DNA of 64,000 nt from positions 1,054,001 through 1,118,000 of the forward strand of contig NC_014217.1 in the NCBI RefSeq assembly GCF_000092925.1, given 5' to 3'. A program made the translations under genes and the position numbers. The notes beneath the pieces were generated by a model that did no database searches, was not told the origin of the DNA, and saw only the letters and a program-made list of their open reading frames with translations. This document shows positions 17,815-27,159 of the stretch, piece by piece (the first letter of the stretch is position 1; every line of letters begins with the position of its first letter). Source of the stretch: Ancylobacter novellus DSM 506 (GTDB lineage: Bacteria > Pseudomonadota > Alphaproteobacteria > Rhizobiales > Xanthobacteraceae).

Positions 17815-18219
17815 ATGAATCGCTTCGCCATCTCCTTCGCCCTGCTCGCGCTGGGTTCCACCGCCGCGCTGGCCCAGAGCCCGGCCGGCGATCCCGCCAA
17901 GGGCGCCAACGTCTTCAAGAAGTGCATGGCCTGCCACGCCGTGGGCGAGGGCGCCAAGAACAAGGTCGGTCCCGAGCTCAACGGCATCATCGGCCGCAAG
18001 ATGGGGTCGATCGAGGGCTTCAACTATTCCGACACGCTGAAGGAGCACAACGCCAAGGGCGATGTGTGGACTGCGGAGATCCTCAGCCAGTATCTGGCCA
18101 ATCCGAAGGGCTACATGCCCGGCGTGAAGATGGTGTTCGCTGGCCTGCCCAAGGAGACCGACCGCGCCGATCTCGAGGCGTATCTCGGCACGTTCAACGC
18201 CGACGGCACCAAGAAGTAG
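17815..18219 (+). CDS. Cytochrome c2-type class I cytochrome c
   Basis: The 134-residue protein has a signal peptide (cleaved near ALAQS), one haem site C37-M-A-C40-H41 and a likely Met ligand in GVKMVFAGL. The layout (AKGANVFKKCMACHAVGEGAKNKVGPELNGIIGRK) is that of alphaproteobacterial cytochrome c2/c550. It is a small soluble periplasmic electron carrier. Lying just upstream of the relay metallohydrolase and xoxF, it is a plausible acceptor of electrons from XoxG and donor to the terminal oxidase; this link is inferred. Confidence 0.92.
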   Translation: MNRFAISFALLALGSTAALAQSPAGDPAKGANVFKKCMACHAVGEGAKNKVGPELNGIIGRKMGSIEGFNYSDTLKEHNAKGDVWTAEILSQYLANPKGYMPGVKMVFAGLPKETDRADLEAYLGTFNADGTKK

Positions 18220-18265
18220 TCCGGCCGCCGCGCCGGCTAAGGCGCGGCGTCTAACGGAGCCCGCC

Positions 18266-19222
18266 ATGCCGGCCGCTCCCCGACTGGATCGCCGCAGCAT
18301 CCTCGGCCTCGGCGCCGCCCTTGCGGCGGCCGGGAGCCTGGGACGCGCCCGGGCGGCTCCCGTCGCGGCGCCATTGGCGCTGGAGCGTGTGGCGGACGGT
18401 GTCTTCGTCTACCGTGCGCCCTACGAGATCATCGCGCCCGACAATGACGGGGCGATCGCCAACATGACGCTCATCGTCGGCGGCGAGGCGGCGGCGGTGA
18501 TCGACACCGGCAATAGCCGGCTCGCCGGGGAGCGATTCCTCGCCGCAGCGAAGGCGGCGACCGACCGGCCGCTGCGCTACATCATCAACACTCACATGCA
18601 TCCCGACCACACGCTGGGCAATGCCGCCTTCGCGGGGGACGGGGTGCGCTTCGTTGGCCACCACAAGTTGCCGCGCGCGCTGTCGCAGCGCGCCGAGACC
18701 TACCTTGCCCAGGCGCAACGCCTGCTCGGGCCGGAGGCCGAGGGCACGCGTATCGTACTGCCCGACCTCGTGGTCGAGCAGCGGCTGGAGCTCGACCTCG
18801 GCGGCCGGATCCTGCAGCTGGAAGCGCATTCGACCGCCCATACCGACAACGACCTTACGGTGCTCGATCCGGCCACCGGGACGTGGGTGATGGGCGACCT
18901 CCTTTTCGTCGGCCATGTGCCGACGCTGGACGGCAGCCTGCTCGGCTGGCTGAAGCTCCTCGACGCGCTCACCGCCCGCCCGGCGGCGCGGGCCGTGCCG
19001 GGTCACGGCCCGGCTAGCGTCCAATGGCCGCAGGCGGCGGGGGCCGAGCGCGGCTACCTCGAAACCCTGCGCGCCGATGTGCAGCGCAGCATAGAGGAGG
19101 GGCGGCCGATGGGCGACGCCCCGGCGCTGGCTGCGACCGCGCAACGCGGCGAGTGGGCGTTGTTCGACGAGTTCAATCCGCGCAACGCGATTGCCGCCTA
19201 TCACGAGCTGGAATGGCAGTAG
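18266..19222 (+). CDS. Quinoprotein relay system zinc metallohydrolase (MBL fold)
   Basis: The 318-residue protein begins with a Tat-like leader (RRSILGLGAALAAAGSLGRARA). The metallo-beta-lactamase metal motif is intact: H110-M-H112-P-D114-H115, followed by EAHSTAHTDND, MGDLLFVGH and PGHGP. This subgroup of the fold recurs next to PQQ-dependent alcohol dehydrogenases, together with a SoxYZ-like carrier. That carrier is also in this window at 41574-42428. The reaction is not known. It is 46 bp downstream of cytochrome c2 and just upstream of xoxF. Confidence 0.85.
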   Translation: MPAAPRLDRRSILGLGAALAAAGSLGRARAAPVAAPLALERVADGVFVYRAPYEIIAPDNDGAIANMTLIVGGEAAAVIDTGNSRLAGERFLAAAKAATDRPLRYIINTHMHPDHTLGNAAFAGDGVRFVGHHKLPRALSQRAETYLAQAQRLLGPEAEGTRIVLPDLVVEQRLELDLGGRILQLEAHSTAHTDNDLTVLDPATGTWVMGDLLFVGHVPTLDGSLLGWLKLLDALTARPAARAVPGHGPASVQWPQAAGAERGYLETLRADVQRSIEEGRPMGDAPALAATAQRGEWALFDEFNPRNAIAAYHELEWQ

Positions 19223-19230
19223 TGTTGACG

Positions 19231-19246
19231 CAACTCGCACGAGTTG
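19231..19246. promoter_or_regulatory. 16-bp palindrome upstream of xoxF
   Basis: CAACTCG-CA-CGAGTTG is a perfect inverted repeat with a 2-bp centre. No T-run follows, so an operator is more likely than a terminator. Its partner protein is unknown. Confidence 0.35.
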
Positions 19247-19333
19247 TGCGCGTTTTACGAGCGCTTTGAAGTATTATTCTCTGGTATATTGTATATCAAT
19301 TCGCAGTCGCAGCAAAATCATAATAAGACATTT

Positions 19334-19353
19334 TTCTCATAAGAGTTCTTATT
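19334..19353 (+). promoter_or_regulatory. Degenerate TTCTTATG-type repeat upstream of xoxF
   Basis: TTCTCATA and TTCTTATT start 12 bp apart. They resemble the exact TTCTTATG pair upstream of pqqA and the near-exact pair upstream of the lut-like operon, where the period is 11 bp. The match is weaker here, so shared regulation is tentative. Confidence 0.3.
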
Positions 19354-19597
19354 GCGCGGCCCCGGGATTCGGATTAGCCTCGCTTTCGTCTTCGGCTTCA
19401 ACGGCTTTCGGGGGGTAACCCTCGATCCCGGTTCGTAGGCCAGCTTGGGGCGGCGCGCCCCCGTGAGATCCGGCTGCTTTCTCCCCCAGCCGGTCGTGAC
19501 ACGCTGTCGAAGACAAAACGGCCAGAACGGCAAACAAGCCGCGGCGGATCGCCCGTGACGGTCGATCCCGGAGGATCGTTCAGGAGGAGAATAAGCA

Positions 19598-21403
19598 ATG
19601 CGCAAGTTAATTGCGGCAGCAGTGATGAGTGCTGCAGCGGTCTATGCTTGGCCGGCGTCGGCCAATGATGGGCTGACCAATATCATCAAGGACCCCAAGC
19701 AGTGGGGTATCCAGACGGGTGACTACGCCAATACACGCTATTCCAAGCTCGATCAGATCAACGCCGGGAACGTCGGCAAGCTCCAGGTAGCCTGGACCTT
19801 CTCGACCGGCGTGCTGCGTGGCCATGAGGGCGGTCCGCTCATCATCGGCGACGTGATGTACGTGCATACGCCGTTCCCGAACATCGTCTATGCGCTCGAC
19901 CTGAACAATGATGGTCGTATTCTTTGGAAATACGAGCCGAAGCAGGATCCGAACGTCATCCCGGTGATGTGCTGCGACACGGTCAATCGTGGCCTTGCCT
20001 ATTCCGACGGCACGATCTTCCTGCATCAGGCCGACACCACCCTCGTCGCGCTCGACGCCAAGACCGGCCAGAAGAAGTGGTCGGTGGTCAACGGCGACCC
20101 GAAGAAGGGTGAGACCAACACCGCCACCGTCCTGCCGGTGAAGGACAAGGTCATCGTCGGCATCTCCGGCGGCGAGTTCGGCGTGCGCTGCCACGTCACC
20201 GCCTATGACACCAAGACCGGCAAGCAGGTCTGGCGCGGCTATTCGATGGGTCCCGACAGCGAGATGCTCGTCGACCCGCAGAAGACCACCGCGCTCGGCA
20301 AGCCGATCGGCGCCGATTCCTCGCTGAAGAGCTGGGAAGGCGACCAGTGGAAGATCGGCGGCGGCTGCACCTGGGGCTGGTACTCCTACGACCCCGAGAC
20401 CAACCTGGTCTATTACGGCTCGGGCAACCCCTCGACCTGGAACCCGAAGCAGCGTCCCGGCGACAACAAGTGGTCGATGACCGTCTGGGCGCGCGACGCC
20501 GACACGGGCATGGCCAAGTGGGTCTACCAGATGACCCCCCACGACGAGTGGGACTATGACGGCGTGAACGAAATGATCCTCACGGATCAGCAGTTCAACG
20601 GCGCGCCGCGCAAGCTGCTCACCCATTTCGACCGCAACGGCTTCGGCTATACGCTGGACCGCGTGTCGGGCGAGCTTCTCGTCGCCGAGAAGTACGACCC
20701 GGCGGTGAACTGGGCCACCAAGGTCGACATGGACAAGAACAGCCCGACCTATGGTCGTCCGCTGGTCGTGGCCAAGTACTCGACCGAGCAGAACGGCGAG
20801 GACGTGAACTCCAAGGGCATCTGCCCGGCGGCCCTTGGTACCAAGGACCAGCAGCCGGCGGCCTTCTCGCCCAAGACCAACCTGTTCTACGTGCCGACCA
20901 ACCACGTCTGCATGGACTATGAGCCGTTCCGCGTGAGCTACACTGCGGGCCAGCCCTATGTCGGTGCGACCCTGTCGATGTTCCCCGCGCCGAACAGCCA
21001 TGGCGGCATGGGCAACTTCATCGCCTGGGACAACACCAAGGGCAAGATCGTGTGGTCGCTCAAGGAGCCCTTCTCGGTGTGGTCGGGCGCCCTCGCCACC
21101 GCTGGTGACGTGGTGTTCTATGGCACGCTGGAAGGCTACCTGAAGGCGGTCGACTCCAAGACGGGCAAGGAACTCTACAAGTTCAAGACCCCGTCGGGCA
21201 TCATCGGCAACGTCACCACCTATGAGCACGGTGGCAAGCAGTACATCGCCATCCTGTCGGGTGTCGGTGGCTGGGCGGGCATCGGCCTTGCGGCCGGCCT
21301 GACTGATCCGAATGCCGGCTTGGGTGCGGTGGGCGGCTATGCTGCGCTGTCCAACTACACCAACCTCGGCGGTCAGCTCACGGTGTTCGCGCTGCCGAAC
21401 TGA
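19598..21403 (+). CDS. xoxF: Lanthanide-dependent methanol dehydrogenase XoxF
   Basis: The 601-residue pre-protein has a signal peptide (cleaved near ASAND) and an eight-bladed quinoprotein propeller with tryptophan-docking repeats. The vicinal disulfide that stacks on PQQ is C125-C126. Expected metal ligands are E193 (SGGEFG), N277 (GSGNPS) and catalytic D319, and the extra aspartate D321 two residues on (DEWDYDG) marks lanthanide enzymes against calcium MxaF. It oxidises methanol to formaldehyde or formate in the periplasm and passes electrons to the cytochrome encoded by the next gene. No MxaI small-subunit gene is visible. Overall similarity looks like the XoxF5 clade, judged by eye. Confidence 0.96.
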   Translation: MRKLIAAAVMSAAAVYAWPASANDGLTNIIKDPKQWGIQTGDYANTRYSKLDQINAGNVGKLQVAWTFSTGVLRGHEGGPLIIGDVMYVHTPFPNIVYALDLNNDGRILWKYEPKQDPNVIPVMCCDTVNRGLAYSDGTIFLHQADTTLVALDAKTGQKKWSVVNGDPKKGETNTATVLPVKDKVIVGISGGEFGVRCHVTAYDTKTGKQVWRGYSMGPDSEMLVDPQKTTALGKPIGADSSLKSWEGDQWKIGGGCTWGWYSYDPETNLVYYGSGNPSTWNPKQRPGDNKWSMTVWARDADTGMAKWVYQMTPHDEWDYDGVNEMILTDQQFNGAPRKLLTHFDRNGFGYTLDRVSGELLVAEKYDPAVNWATKVDMDKNSPTYGRPLVVAKYSTEQNGEDVNSKGICPAALGTKDQQPAAFSPKTNLFYVPTNHVCMDYEPFRVSYTAGQPYVGATLSMFPAPNSHGGMGNFIAWDNTKGKIVWSLKEPFSVWSGALATAGDVVFYGTLEGYLKAVDSKTGKELYKFKTPSGIIGNVTTYEHGGKQYIAILSGVGGWAGIGLAAGLTDPNAGLGAVGGYAALSNYTNLGGQLTVFALPN

Positions 21404-21414
21404 GTCACTGGAGA

Positions 21415-21437
21415 CAGGCCCTCGGGCCTGCCTTTCC
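21415..21437 (+). terminator. Hairpin after xoxF
   Basis: CAGGCCC and GGGCCTG (7-bp stem, 2-bp centre) lie 11 bp after the xoxF stop, followed by CCTTTCC. The T-run is weak, so it may only reduce read-through or protect the xoxF mRNA 3' end. Confidence 0.4.
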
Positions 21438-21448
21438 GGGAGTAACGG

Positions 21449-21488
21449 GGGGCCTGGCCGCCGGCATTTGTCCGGTGCGCCAGGCCCC
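21449..21488 (+). terminator. Second hairpin between xoxF and xoxG
   Basis: GGGGCCTGG (21449-21457) pairs with CCAGGCCCC (21480-21488), with an inner CCGG/CCGG pairing. No U-tract follows. It could set different transcript levels for xoxF and xoxGJ. Confidence 0.4.
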
Positions 21489-21618
21489 AACGTCTCGGAA
21501 CGGTGCACCTTATGAAACTCTTAGAACAATTCCGAACCATGAGGCGCGGGCACGACCCCGAAGCGCCTGTCACGGCCGCCCCCGGCCTCTGTCGCGGCGC
21601 CTCTGAGGAGACCTGCTC

Positions 21619-22239
21619 ATGAAGAAAACTATTCGCGGATGGCTTGTTTCCGGCGCGCTGCCGGCGTCCGCTGGCCGCCTGGCCTTCGTTCTCCCGGCCC
21701 TTCTGGCGCTGACGCTCGCCGCGCCGACCCTGGTGCGTGCGCAGGATGCGACGGCGCCTGCCGCAACGGCTGGGGCGACGCCTGCCGCGCCCGCCGAGGC
21801 CAAGGAGAAGGACGAGCTCGGCAAGTACACCACGCCCGACGGGGACCCGACCTACAACATCCAGGCCGACGGCACGATGGACTGGTACACCTATTCGGGC
21901 TACCGCCGCTATCACGCCGAGTGCCACGTCTGCCACGGCCCTGACGGTATGGGCTCGACCTACGCTCCGGCGCTCGCCACCTCGTTGAAGACCATGACCT
22001 ATGCGCAGTTCATGGAAACCGTGGTCAACGGCAAGAAGACCGTCGGCGTCGGCACGGCCGACCAGGTGATGCCGGCCTTCGGCGAGAACAAGAACGTCAT
22101 GTGCTACCTCGACGACATCTATGTCTATCTGAAGGCCCGCGCCGACGGCGCGCTGGACCGCACGCGCCCGAGCAAGCGCGAGGACAAGACGAAGGCGTAC
22201 ACTGACAATGAGAACCAGTGCTTCGGAAGGCCGAGCTGA
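21619..22239 (+). CDS. xoxG: XoxG, cytochrome c acceptor of XoxF
   Basis: The 206-residue protein has a long signal peptide, an alanine/proline-rich spacer (about residues 43-62) and one haem site C102-H-V-C105-H106. The Met-containing segment DQVMPAFGENKNV and the C-terminal YLDDIYVYLKARADGAL are typical of cytochrome cL-type proteins. It is the expected periplasmic electron acceptor of the methanol dehydrogenase. GAGGAG lies just before the ATG. The stop is followed after one base by the xoxJ start. Confidence 0.93.
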   Translation: MKKTIRGWLVSGALPASAGRLAFVLPALLALTLAAPTLVRAQDATAPAATAGATPAAPAEAKEKDELGKYTTPDGDPTYNIQADGTMDWYTYSGYRRYHAECHVCHGPDGMGSTYAPALATSLKTMTYAQFMETVVNGKKTVGVGTADQVMPAFGENKNVMCYLDDIYVYLKARADGALDRTRPSKREDKTKAYTDNENQCFGRPS

Positions 22240-22240
22240 G

Positions 22241-23074
22241 ATGAGGCGGCGGCTCGCCGGCGCGGCGGCCTTCGCGCTCGCCGCGTTCGCGCTCGCCCCG
22301 CCCGCGTCGGCGCAGGTCTCGGACCTCGTCGACCGCTCCACACTGCGCGTCTGCGCCGATCCGGCCAACATGCCCTTCACCGACGAGGAAGGGCAGGGCT
22401 TCGAGAACAAGATCGCCGAGCTGATGGCGCAGAAGCTCGACCTGCCGCTGGACTACACCTGGTTCCCGCAGGCGACCGGCTTCTACCGCATGACGCTCGG
22501 CACCAAGCGCTGCGACGTGGTGATGGGCTATGTCGCCGGCGGCGATCCGGTGCTCAACACCAATGCCTATTACCGCTCGGCCTGGGTGTTGATCACCAAG
22601 AAGGACGGTGACCTGGCCGATGTCGACACGCTGGAGGATCCACGGCTCAAGGGGCGCCGCATCGGGGTGATCGCCGGCTCGCCGCCGGGCGACTTCCTGA
22701 TGCGCAATGGCCTCATGGCGATGGCGCGGCCCTACGCGCTTATGGTCGACCGCCGCTATGAGAGTCCGGCTGAGACGATGATCGCCGACATCGATTCCGG
22801 CGCCGTCGACGCCGGCATCCTCTGGGGGCCGATCGGCGGCTACTACGCCAAGAAGTCGGGCATCCCGCTCAACGTGACGCCGCTGGTGAAGGAGAAGGGC
22901 GATCCCTCGCTCGTCTACCGCATCACCTTCGGCATCCGCCCCGGCGAACTGAACTGGAAGCACCAGCTCAACCAGTTCATCACCGACGAGCAGGGCGCCA
23001 TAAACCGCATCCTGCTCGATTATGGCGTGCCGCTGCTCGACGGGCAGGACCGGCCGATCGAACAGGCGCCCTGA
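22241..23074 (+). CDS. xoxJ: XoxJ, MxaJ-like periplasmic binding protein
   Basis: From ATG 22241 the protein has 277 residues with a signal peptide (cleaved near ASAQV). It has a solute-binding fold: STLRVCADPANMPFTDEEGQGFENKIAELMA, then CDVVMGYVAGGDPVLNTNAYYRSAWVL. MxaJ/XoxJ proteins resemble family-3 binding proteins but work with methanol dehydrogenase rather than a transporter, possibly in enzyme maturation or activation. The frame runs 11 codons further upstream into xoxG. The ATG 1 bp after the xoxG stop is preferred. Confidence 0.92.
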   Translation: MRRRLAGAAAFALAAFALAPPASAQVSDLVDRSTLRVCADPANMPFTDEEGQGFENKIAELMAQKLDLPLDYTWFPQATGFYRMTLGTKRCDVVMGYVAGGDPVLNTNAYYRSAWVLITKKDGDLADVDTLEDPRLKGRRIGVIAGSPPGDFLMRNGLMAMARPYALMVDRRYESPAETMIADIDSGAVDAGILWGPIGGYYAKKSGIPLNVTPLVKEKGDPSLVYRITFGIRPGELNWKHQLNQFITDEQGAINRILLDYGVPLLDGQDRPIEQAP

Positions 23075-23098
23075 CGGGACGGCGGGAGACGCGAGGAC

Positions 23099-23686
23099 AT
23101 GACGAGCCCCCGCCCCGAACCGCCGCTCACCCGCCTCGCCTGGCTCGGCATTGCCGGGCTAGCCGTTGCGCTCCTGGCGCTCTCACCTTCCAGCGGCCGC
23201 GGCGATCCGGCGGTTCCGGAGCCCTCCGGCTACCGCATGGACGACTATCGCGCGCCGACGCCCGCGAGCCTCAACGGTGCCCGCGTCATCGACACGAATG
23301 AGGCCGAGCGGCTGTGGCGCGGCAAGGCAGCGCTGTTCGTCGACGTCATGCCGCGCGACGTGAAGCCGGCGAACCTTCCGCCCGGCACGATCTGGCGCGA
23401 CAAGAAGCGCGATCATCTGCCGGGCAGCGTCTGGCTGCCCAATGTCGGCTACGGCGCGCTCAGCGCCGGCATGGACGCCTATTTCCGTCGGGGGCTCGGC
23501 ACGCTGACCGAAGGCCGCCACGATGCCGCGCTGGCCTTCTACTGCCAGACCGACTGCTGGATGAGCTGGAATGCCGCCAAGCGCGCGCTGGAGTACGGCT
23601 ATACCAACATCCTCTGGTATCCCGGCGGCAGCGATGGCTGGGCCAAGGCGGGCCTGCCGCTGGAGGCGGCGACACCGCTGGACTGA
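23099..23686 (+). CDS. PQQ-catabolism-associated CxxxCW protein (rhodanese-like)
   Basis: The 195-residue protein has an N-terminal hydrophobic segment (residues 12-30) and a rhodanese-like region: RVIDTNEAERLWRGKAALFVDV, LPGSVWLPN, then FYC149QTDC153W154MSWNAAKRALEYGYTNILWYPGG. The C-x3-C-W motif defines a family that co-occurs with PQQ-dependent alcohol oxidation. A redox or sulfur-transfer role in the periplasm is possible but not established. It follows xoxJ by 24 bp in the same direction. Confidence 0.87.
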   Translation: MTSPRPEPPLTRLAWLGIAGLAVALLALSPSSGRGDPAVPEPSGYRMDDYRAPTPASLNGARVIDTNEAERLWRGKAALFVDVMPRDVKPANLPPGTIWRDKKRDHLPGSVWLPNVGYGALSAGMDAYFRRGLGTLTEGRHDAALAFYCQTDCWMSWNAAKRALEYGYTNILWYPGGSDGWAKAGLPLEAATPLD

Positions 23687-23709
23687 CGCGAATCGCCTAT
23701 ACTCGCCTC

Positions 23710-24300
23710 ATGCGCGAACGCTTGGAATGGCTCAGGGACTGGCTCGCCGACCACTGGGTGGCTGGCGCCGGCTTCATGGCGGCGGCGCTGCTGGCGACGG
23801 CCCCGCTGCTGGGAGCCGAGGCGTCGCTGGCGCTGCTGCTTATCTTCCTGCACAGCCCCGGCTACATGATCCACCAGGTGGAGGAGCACACCGGCGACCG
23901 CTTCCGCCTGTTCGCCAACCATGTGGTGTTCGGCGGGCGCGAGGCGCTGACCACGCCGGCGGTGCTGGTCATCAATGTCGGCGCGGTGTGGGCGTTGAAC
24001 CTCGGCGCCCTCTATGCCGTGCTGCTGTGGGGGCCGGGCTACGGGCTCGTCGCTCCCTACGCCATGCTGGTGAACGGCATCACCCATATCGGCGCGCGCG
24101 TCCGGCTCGGCGTCTACAATCCCGGGCTGGTGACGTCCTTGGCGCTGTTCCTGCCGCTCAGCCTCATCACCATCGGCGCGATCGGCGTCGAGCCGGAGGT
24201 CGGCTGGCGCTTCCATGCCGCGGGGCTGGCGGGTGCGGTCCTGCTGCACCTCGCCATCGTCGCCTATGTCGCGCTGCGGCTGAGACGGCTGCGCGCCTGA
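23710..24300 (+). CDS. HXXEE-domain membrane protein
   Basis: From ATG 23710 the protein has 196 residues. The motif HSPGYMIHQVEEHTGDRF near residues 50-68 matches the HXXEE signature, and five or six hydrophobic segments follow. The function of this family is unknown; the conserved His and Glu residues may bind a metal. It ends the xox run and converges with the lut-like operon (2-bp gap). Longer in-frame starts overlap the CxxxCW gene and are not favoured. Confidence 0.8.
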   Translation: MRERLEWLRDWLADHWVAGAGFMAAALLATAPLLGAEASLALLLIFLHSPGYMIHQVEEHTGDRFRLFANHVVFGGREALTTPAVLVINVGAVWALNLGALYAVLLWGPGYGLVAPYAMLVNGITHIGARVRLGVYNPGLVTSLALFLPLSLITIGAIGVEPEVGWRFHAAGLAGAVLLHLAIVAYVALRLRRLRA

Positions 24301-24302
24301 GC

Positions 24303-24923
24303 TCACTCCATCACGTTCTGGATGGCGCGGGCGATGGAGAAGGCGCGCTGCTCCAGCAACACCGGGCTCTCGCACACGGCCGTCACCGCCTGGGTGCGCG
24401 CGTCGTAGATGCGGGTGTCCCAGAGCAGGTGCTCCTCGAGCTCGGCGGCCTTGGCCTTCTCCTCGTCGGTCTGCGCCGCCTTCTTCGCCTTGGCGAGCGC
24501 CAGGCTCTCGTCCTTGATGCGCTTGGACAATTCGATCTGGTGCTGCGAGTAGCGCTCGATGCCGTTGATGATGTGGCTGCGGCGGGTGTTGATCTGGTCG
24601 AACACGCCGGCGAAGAGCAGGGTCAGGCGCTGCTTCTTGTCCGGGCCGGCCTTGCCGGCGAATTCCTCGACCTGCTTGGTCGCGTCGTCGATGGGGGTGC
24701 GCTGCGCCACCAGCACGGGCACGAGCGCGGCCACGCCCTCGTCAGCCTGCCAGTTGAGATTGTCGAGCGCAGGGCCGGACCACATCTGGCCATAGGCGAG
24801 CGTCGGCACCTTGCGCTGGATGCAGGGCCACAACGTGCCGGCGGGGGCGGCCGCGAAAGCGGGCGTCGTGCCCGCCAGCAGCGCAAGCGATAGGGCGAGG
24901 CGGAGGAGGCGGCGTGACGGCAT
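24303..24923 (-). CDS. Exported protein of unknown function, last gene of lut-like operon
   Basis: From the ATG at 24923 (GAGGAAAC upstream) the protein has 206 residues with a signal peptide ending near TTPAFAA. The mature protein contains WPCIQRKVPTLAYGQMWSGP, a Q/K-rich helical middle (ERYSQHQIELSKRIKDESLALAKAKKAAQTDEEKAKAAELEEHLL) with coiled-coil character, and AVCESPVLLEQRAF near the end. Two cysteines could form a disulfide. An exported protein of unknown function is also present downstream of the ABC genes in the Methylorubrum lut cluster; correspondence is inferred from position. Confidence 0.78.
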   Translation of the reverse strand: MPSRRLLRLALSLALLAGTTPAFAAAPAGTLWPCIQRKVPTLAYGQMWSGPALDNLNWQADEGVAALVPVLVAQRTPIDDATKQVEEFAGKAGPDKKQRLTLLFAGVFDQINTRRSHIINGIERYSQHQIELSKRIKDESLALAKAKKAAQTDEEKAKAAELEEHLLWDTRIYDARTQAVTAVCESPVLLEQRAFSIARAIQNVME

Positions 24924-24976
24924 AGGCGTTTCCTCGAGGGTATCGGGCCTCTGCGGACCCTGTGTGTATGGCCGGC

Positions 24977-25815
24977 TCATCGGGCATTCTCCGGCCCGCC
25001 GCGGCGGGCCATGACGCCGGCGGAAGGATCATACGCCAGTATCGAGGCGCCAAGGAACACAACGGCGCAACCGGCGACGACGAGGGCGGAGAGCGGCTCG
25101 AACTGGCCGTAGAGGGCGAAGCGGATCAGCTCCACCGCATAGGTGAAGGGGTTCAGCGTACAGATCCACCAGAGGACGAGGCTGCTCTCCTGCACCCGCC
25201 AGAGCGGGTAGAGCGCGGAAGAGGCGAAGAACATTGGGAAGATGACGAAGTTCATCACGCTGGCGAAATTCTCCATCTGGCGGAAGACGGAGGACATCAG
25301 CAGCCCCATGGCGCCCAGCATGAGCCCGGTGAGCAGCAGCGCCGGCAGCACGGCGATGTAGCCGATGGGCGGCAGCTCGACCTCCCAGAACCAGGCGACG
25401 GCCAGGAACGCATAGACCTGCAGCAGCGAGACGCAGATGCCGGCGAGAAGCTTGGAGACCAGCAGGAACCAGCGCGGATAGGGGCTGACCAGCAATATGC
25501 GCATCGCCCCGACTTCGCGGTCATAGACCATGGAGAGCGAGGATTGCAGCCCGTTGAACAACTGGATCATCGCCACGAGGCCCGGCGTCACATAGACCTC
25601 GTAGAGCACGTAGGTCTCGTAAGGCGGAATGATCGAGACGCCGAGCACCGAGCGGAAGCCGGCGGCGAAGATGAACAGCCAGACCAGCGGGCGCACCAGC
25701 GCCGAAAGGAAGCGGCCGCGTTGGTTGAGGAAGCGCAGCGCCTCGCGCCAGCATATGCCGGCGAGGACGACGAGATAGCCGCCGAGCGGCAGGCGGAAGC
25801 GCGGGGAGGGAGAAT

Positions 25816-25819
<4 letters not shown>
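24977..25819 (-). CDS. ABC-2 type permease, PQQ-alcohol-dehydrogenase/lut-associated (LutF-like)
   Basis: The 280-residue protein has six predicted helices and ABC-2 signatures: GLQSSLSMVYDREVGAMRILLVSPYPRWFLLVSKLLAG and a late NPFTYAVELIRFALYG. The start overlaps the ATPase stop by 4 bp (ATGA). ABC-2 permeases are usually exporters, yet this subfamily occurs with a periplasmic binding protein beside PQQ dehydrogenases. In Methylorubrum extorquens the homologous lut system is needed for lanthanide uptake. Lanthanide transport is therefore the favoured role by homology of the whole cassette. Confidence 0.85.
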
Positions 25820-26601
<782 letters not shown>

Positions 26602-26628
26602 GGCGTCTCCCGGAAGCGGCCAGACACA

Positions 26629-26661
26629 GAGAAGAAAATGTCCCCGGCCATGGCCGGGGAC
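26629..26661 (-). terminator. Intra-operon hairpin (attenuator-like) before the ABC ATPase gene
   Basis: A perfect inverted repeat with GTCCCCGGCCA as one arm (26640-26661) is followed on the minus strand by ATTTTCTTCT. This looks like a factor-independent terminator inside the operon. It would let the exported proteins be made in excess over the ATPase and permease. Confidence 0.5.
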
Positions 26662-26689
26662 AGTCTACGAGGAGAACAAGTCCGCGTCG

Positions 26690-27115
26690 TCACTTCACGA
26701 TGAATTCGCCCTTCATGCCCCGCTCCTCCATGCCCTTGCAGTACCAGGCATAGTTGCCGGGCTTGACAGGCACGAAGAACATCTCGGCCTCGCCCTCTTC
26801 CTCGAACTCAAGCTCGGTGAGGTGGATGGCCTTGATCTCCATGCCGCCGGCCTCGACCTTGCGCAGGAAGATGTTCTGGAACAGCCCCGGCGACTGCCAG
26901 GCGCATTCCTTCTTGCCGGTCGACTTGACGGTCAGCGAGTAGGCCTTGCCGGTCTCCAGCTCATACTTCTGCTGGGAGACGCCGAAGCCGGAATCACCGA
27001 GGCCGACGGTGAGTTCTTCGAGCTCCACCGGCTTCAGGGTCATGTCGCCCTTGGCATAGGCGAGGCCGGAGAGGGCGAGGGTAGTCGCGAGCACGGCGGC
27101 AATATGCGTCTTCAT
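26690..27115 (-). CDS. Exported cupredoxin-like protein with atypical metal ligands
   Basis: The 141-residue protein has a signal peptide (cleaved near AYAKG). The strand pattern and the end GNYAWYC126KGMEERGMKGEFIVK recall small blue-copper proteins, where C-x(n)-H-x(n)-M supplies copper ligands. Here the C-terminal loop has C126, M129 and M134 but no histidine, and the usual early His position reads KKEC71AWQS. The only internal His outside the leader is H98. It may bind another metal, or none. It lies in the lut-like operon between the propeller and ATPase genes, so a metal-handling role is plausible but unproven. Confidence 0.75.
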   Translation of the reverse strand: MKTHIAAVLATTLALSGLAYAKGDMTLKPVELEELTVGLGDSGFGVSQQKYELETGKAYSLTVKSTGKKECAWQSPGLFQNIFLRKVEAGGMEIKAIHLTELEFEEEGEAEMFFVPVKPGNYAWYCKGMEERGMKGEFIVK

Positions 27116-27159
27116 GGCAAAATCCTCCGAATGATGTTTCTTGGCTGATCGTTCAGGGC

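Larger units (their letters stand above)
19223..19597 (+). promoter_or_regulatory. xoxF upstream control region and leader
   Basis: This 375-bp gap has an AT-rich part (about 19265-19353) followed by a GC-rich leader of about 200 bp with several potential hairpins. A perfect palindrome CAACTCGCACGAGTTG lies at 19231-19246, right after the upstream stop. A degenerate pair of TTCTTAT-like half-sites lies at 19334-19353. AGGAGGAG precedes the xoxF ATG. I see no supported gene here. Confidence 0.55.

Noticed and set aside
19598..21403. Calcium-type MxaF instead of XoxF
   Set aside because: D321 two residues after catalytic D319 is the lanthanide marker. There is no mxaI gene, and xoxG and xoxJ follow directly.
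19607..21508. 633-codon minus-strand frame opposite xoxF
   Set aside because: Antisense shadow of a highly conserved gene with no protein motifs of its own.
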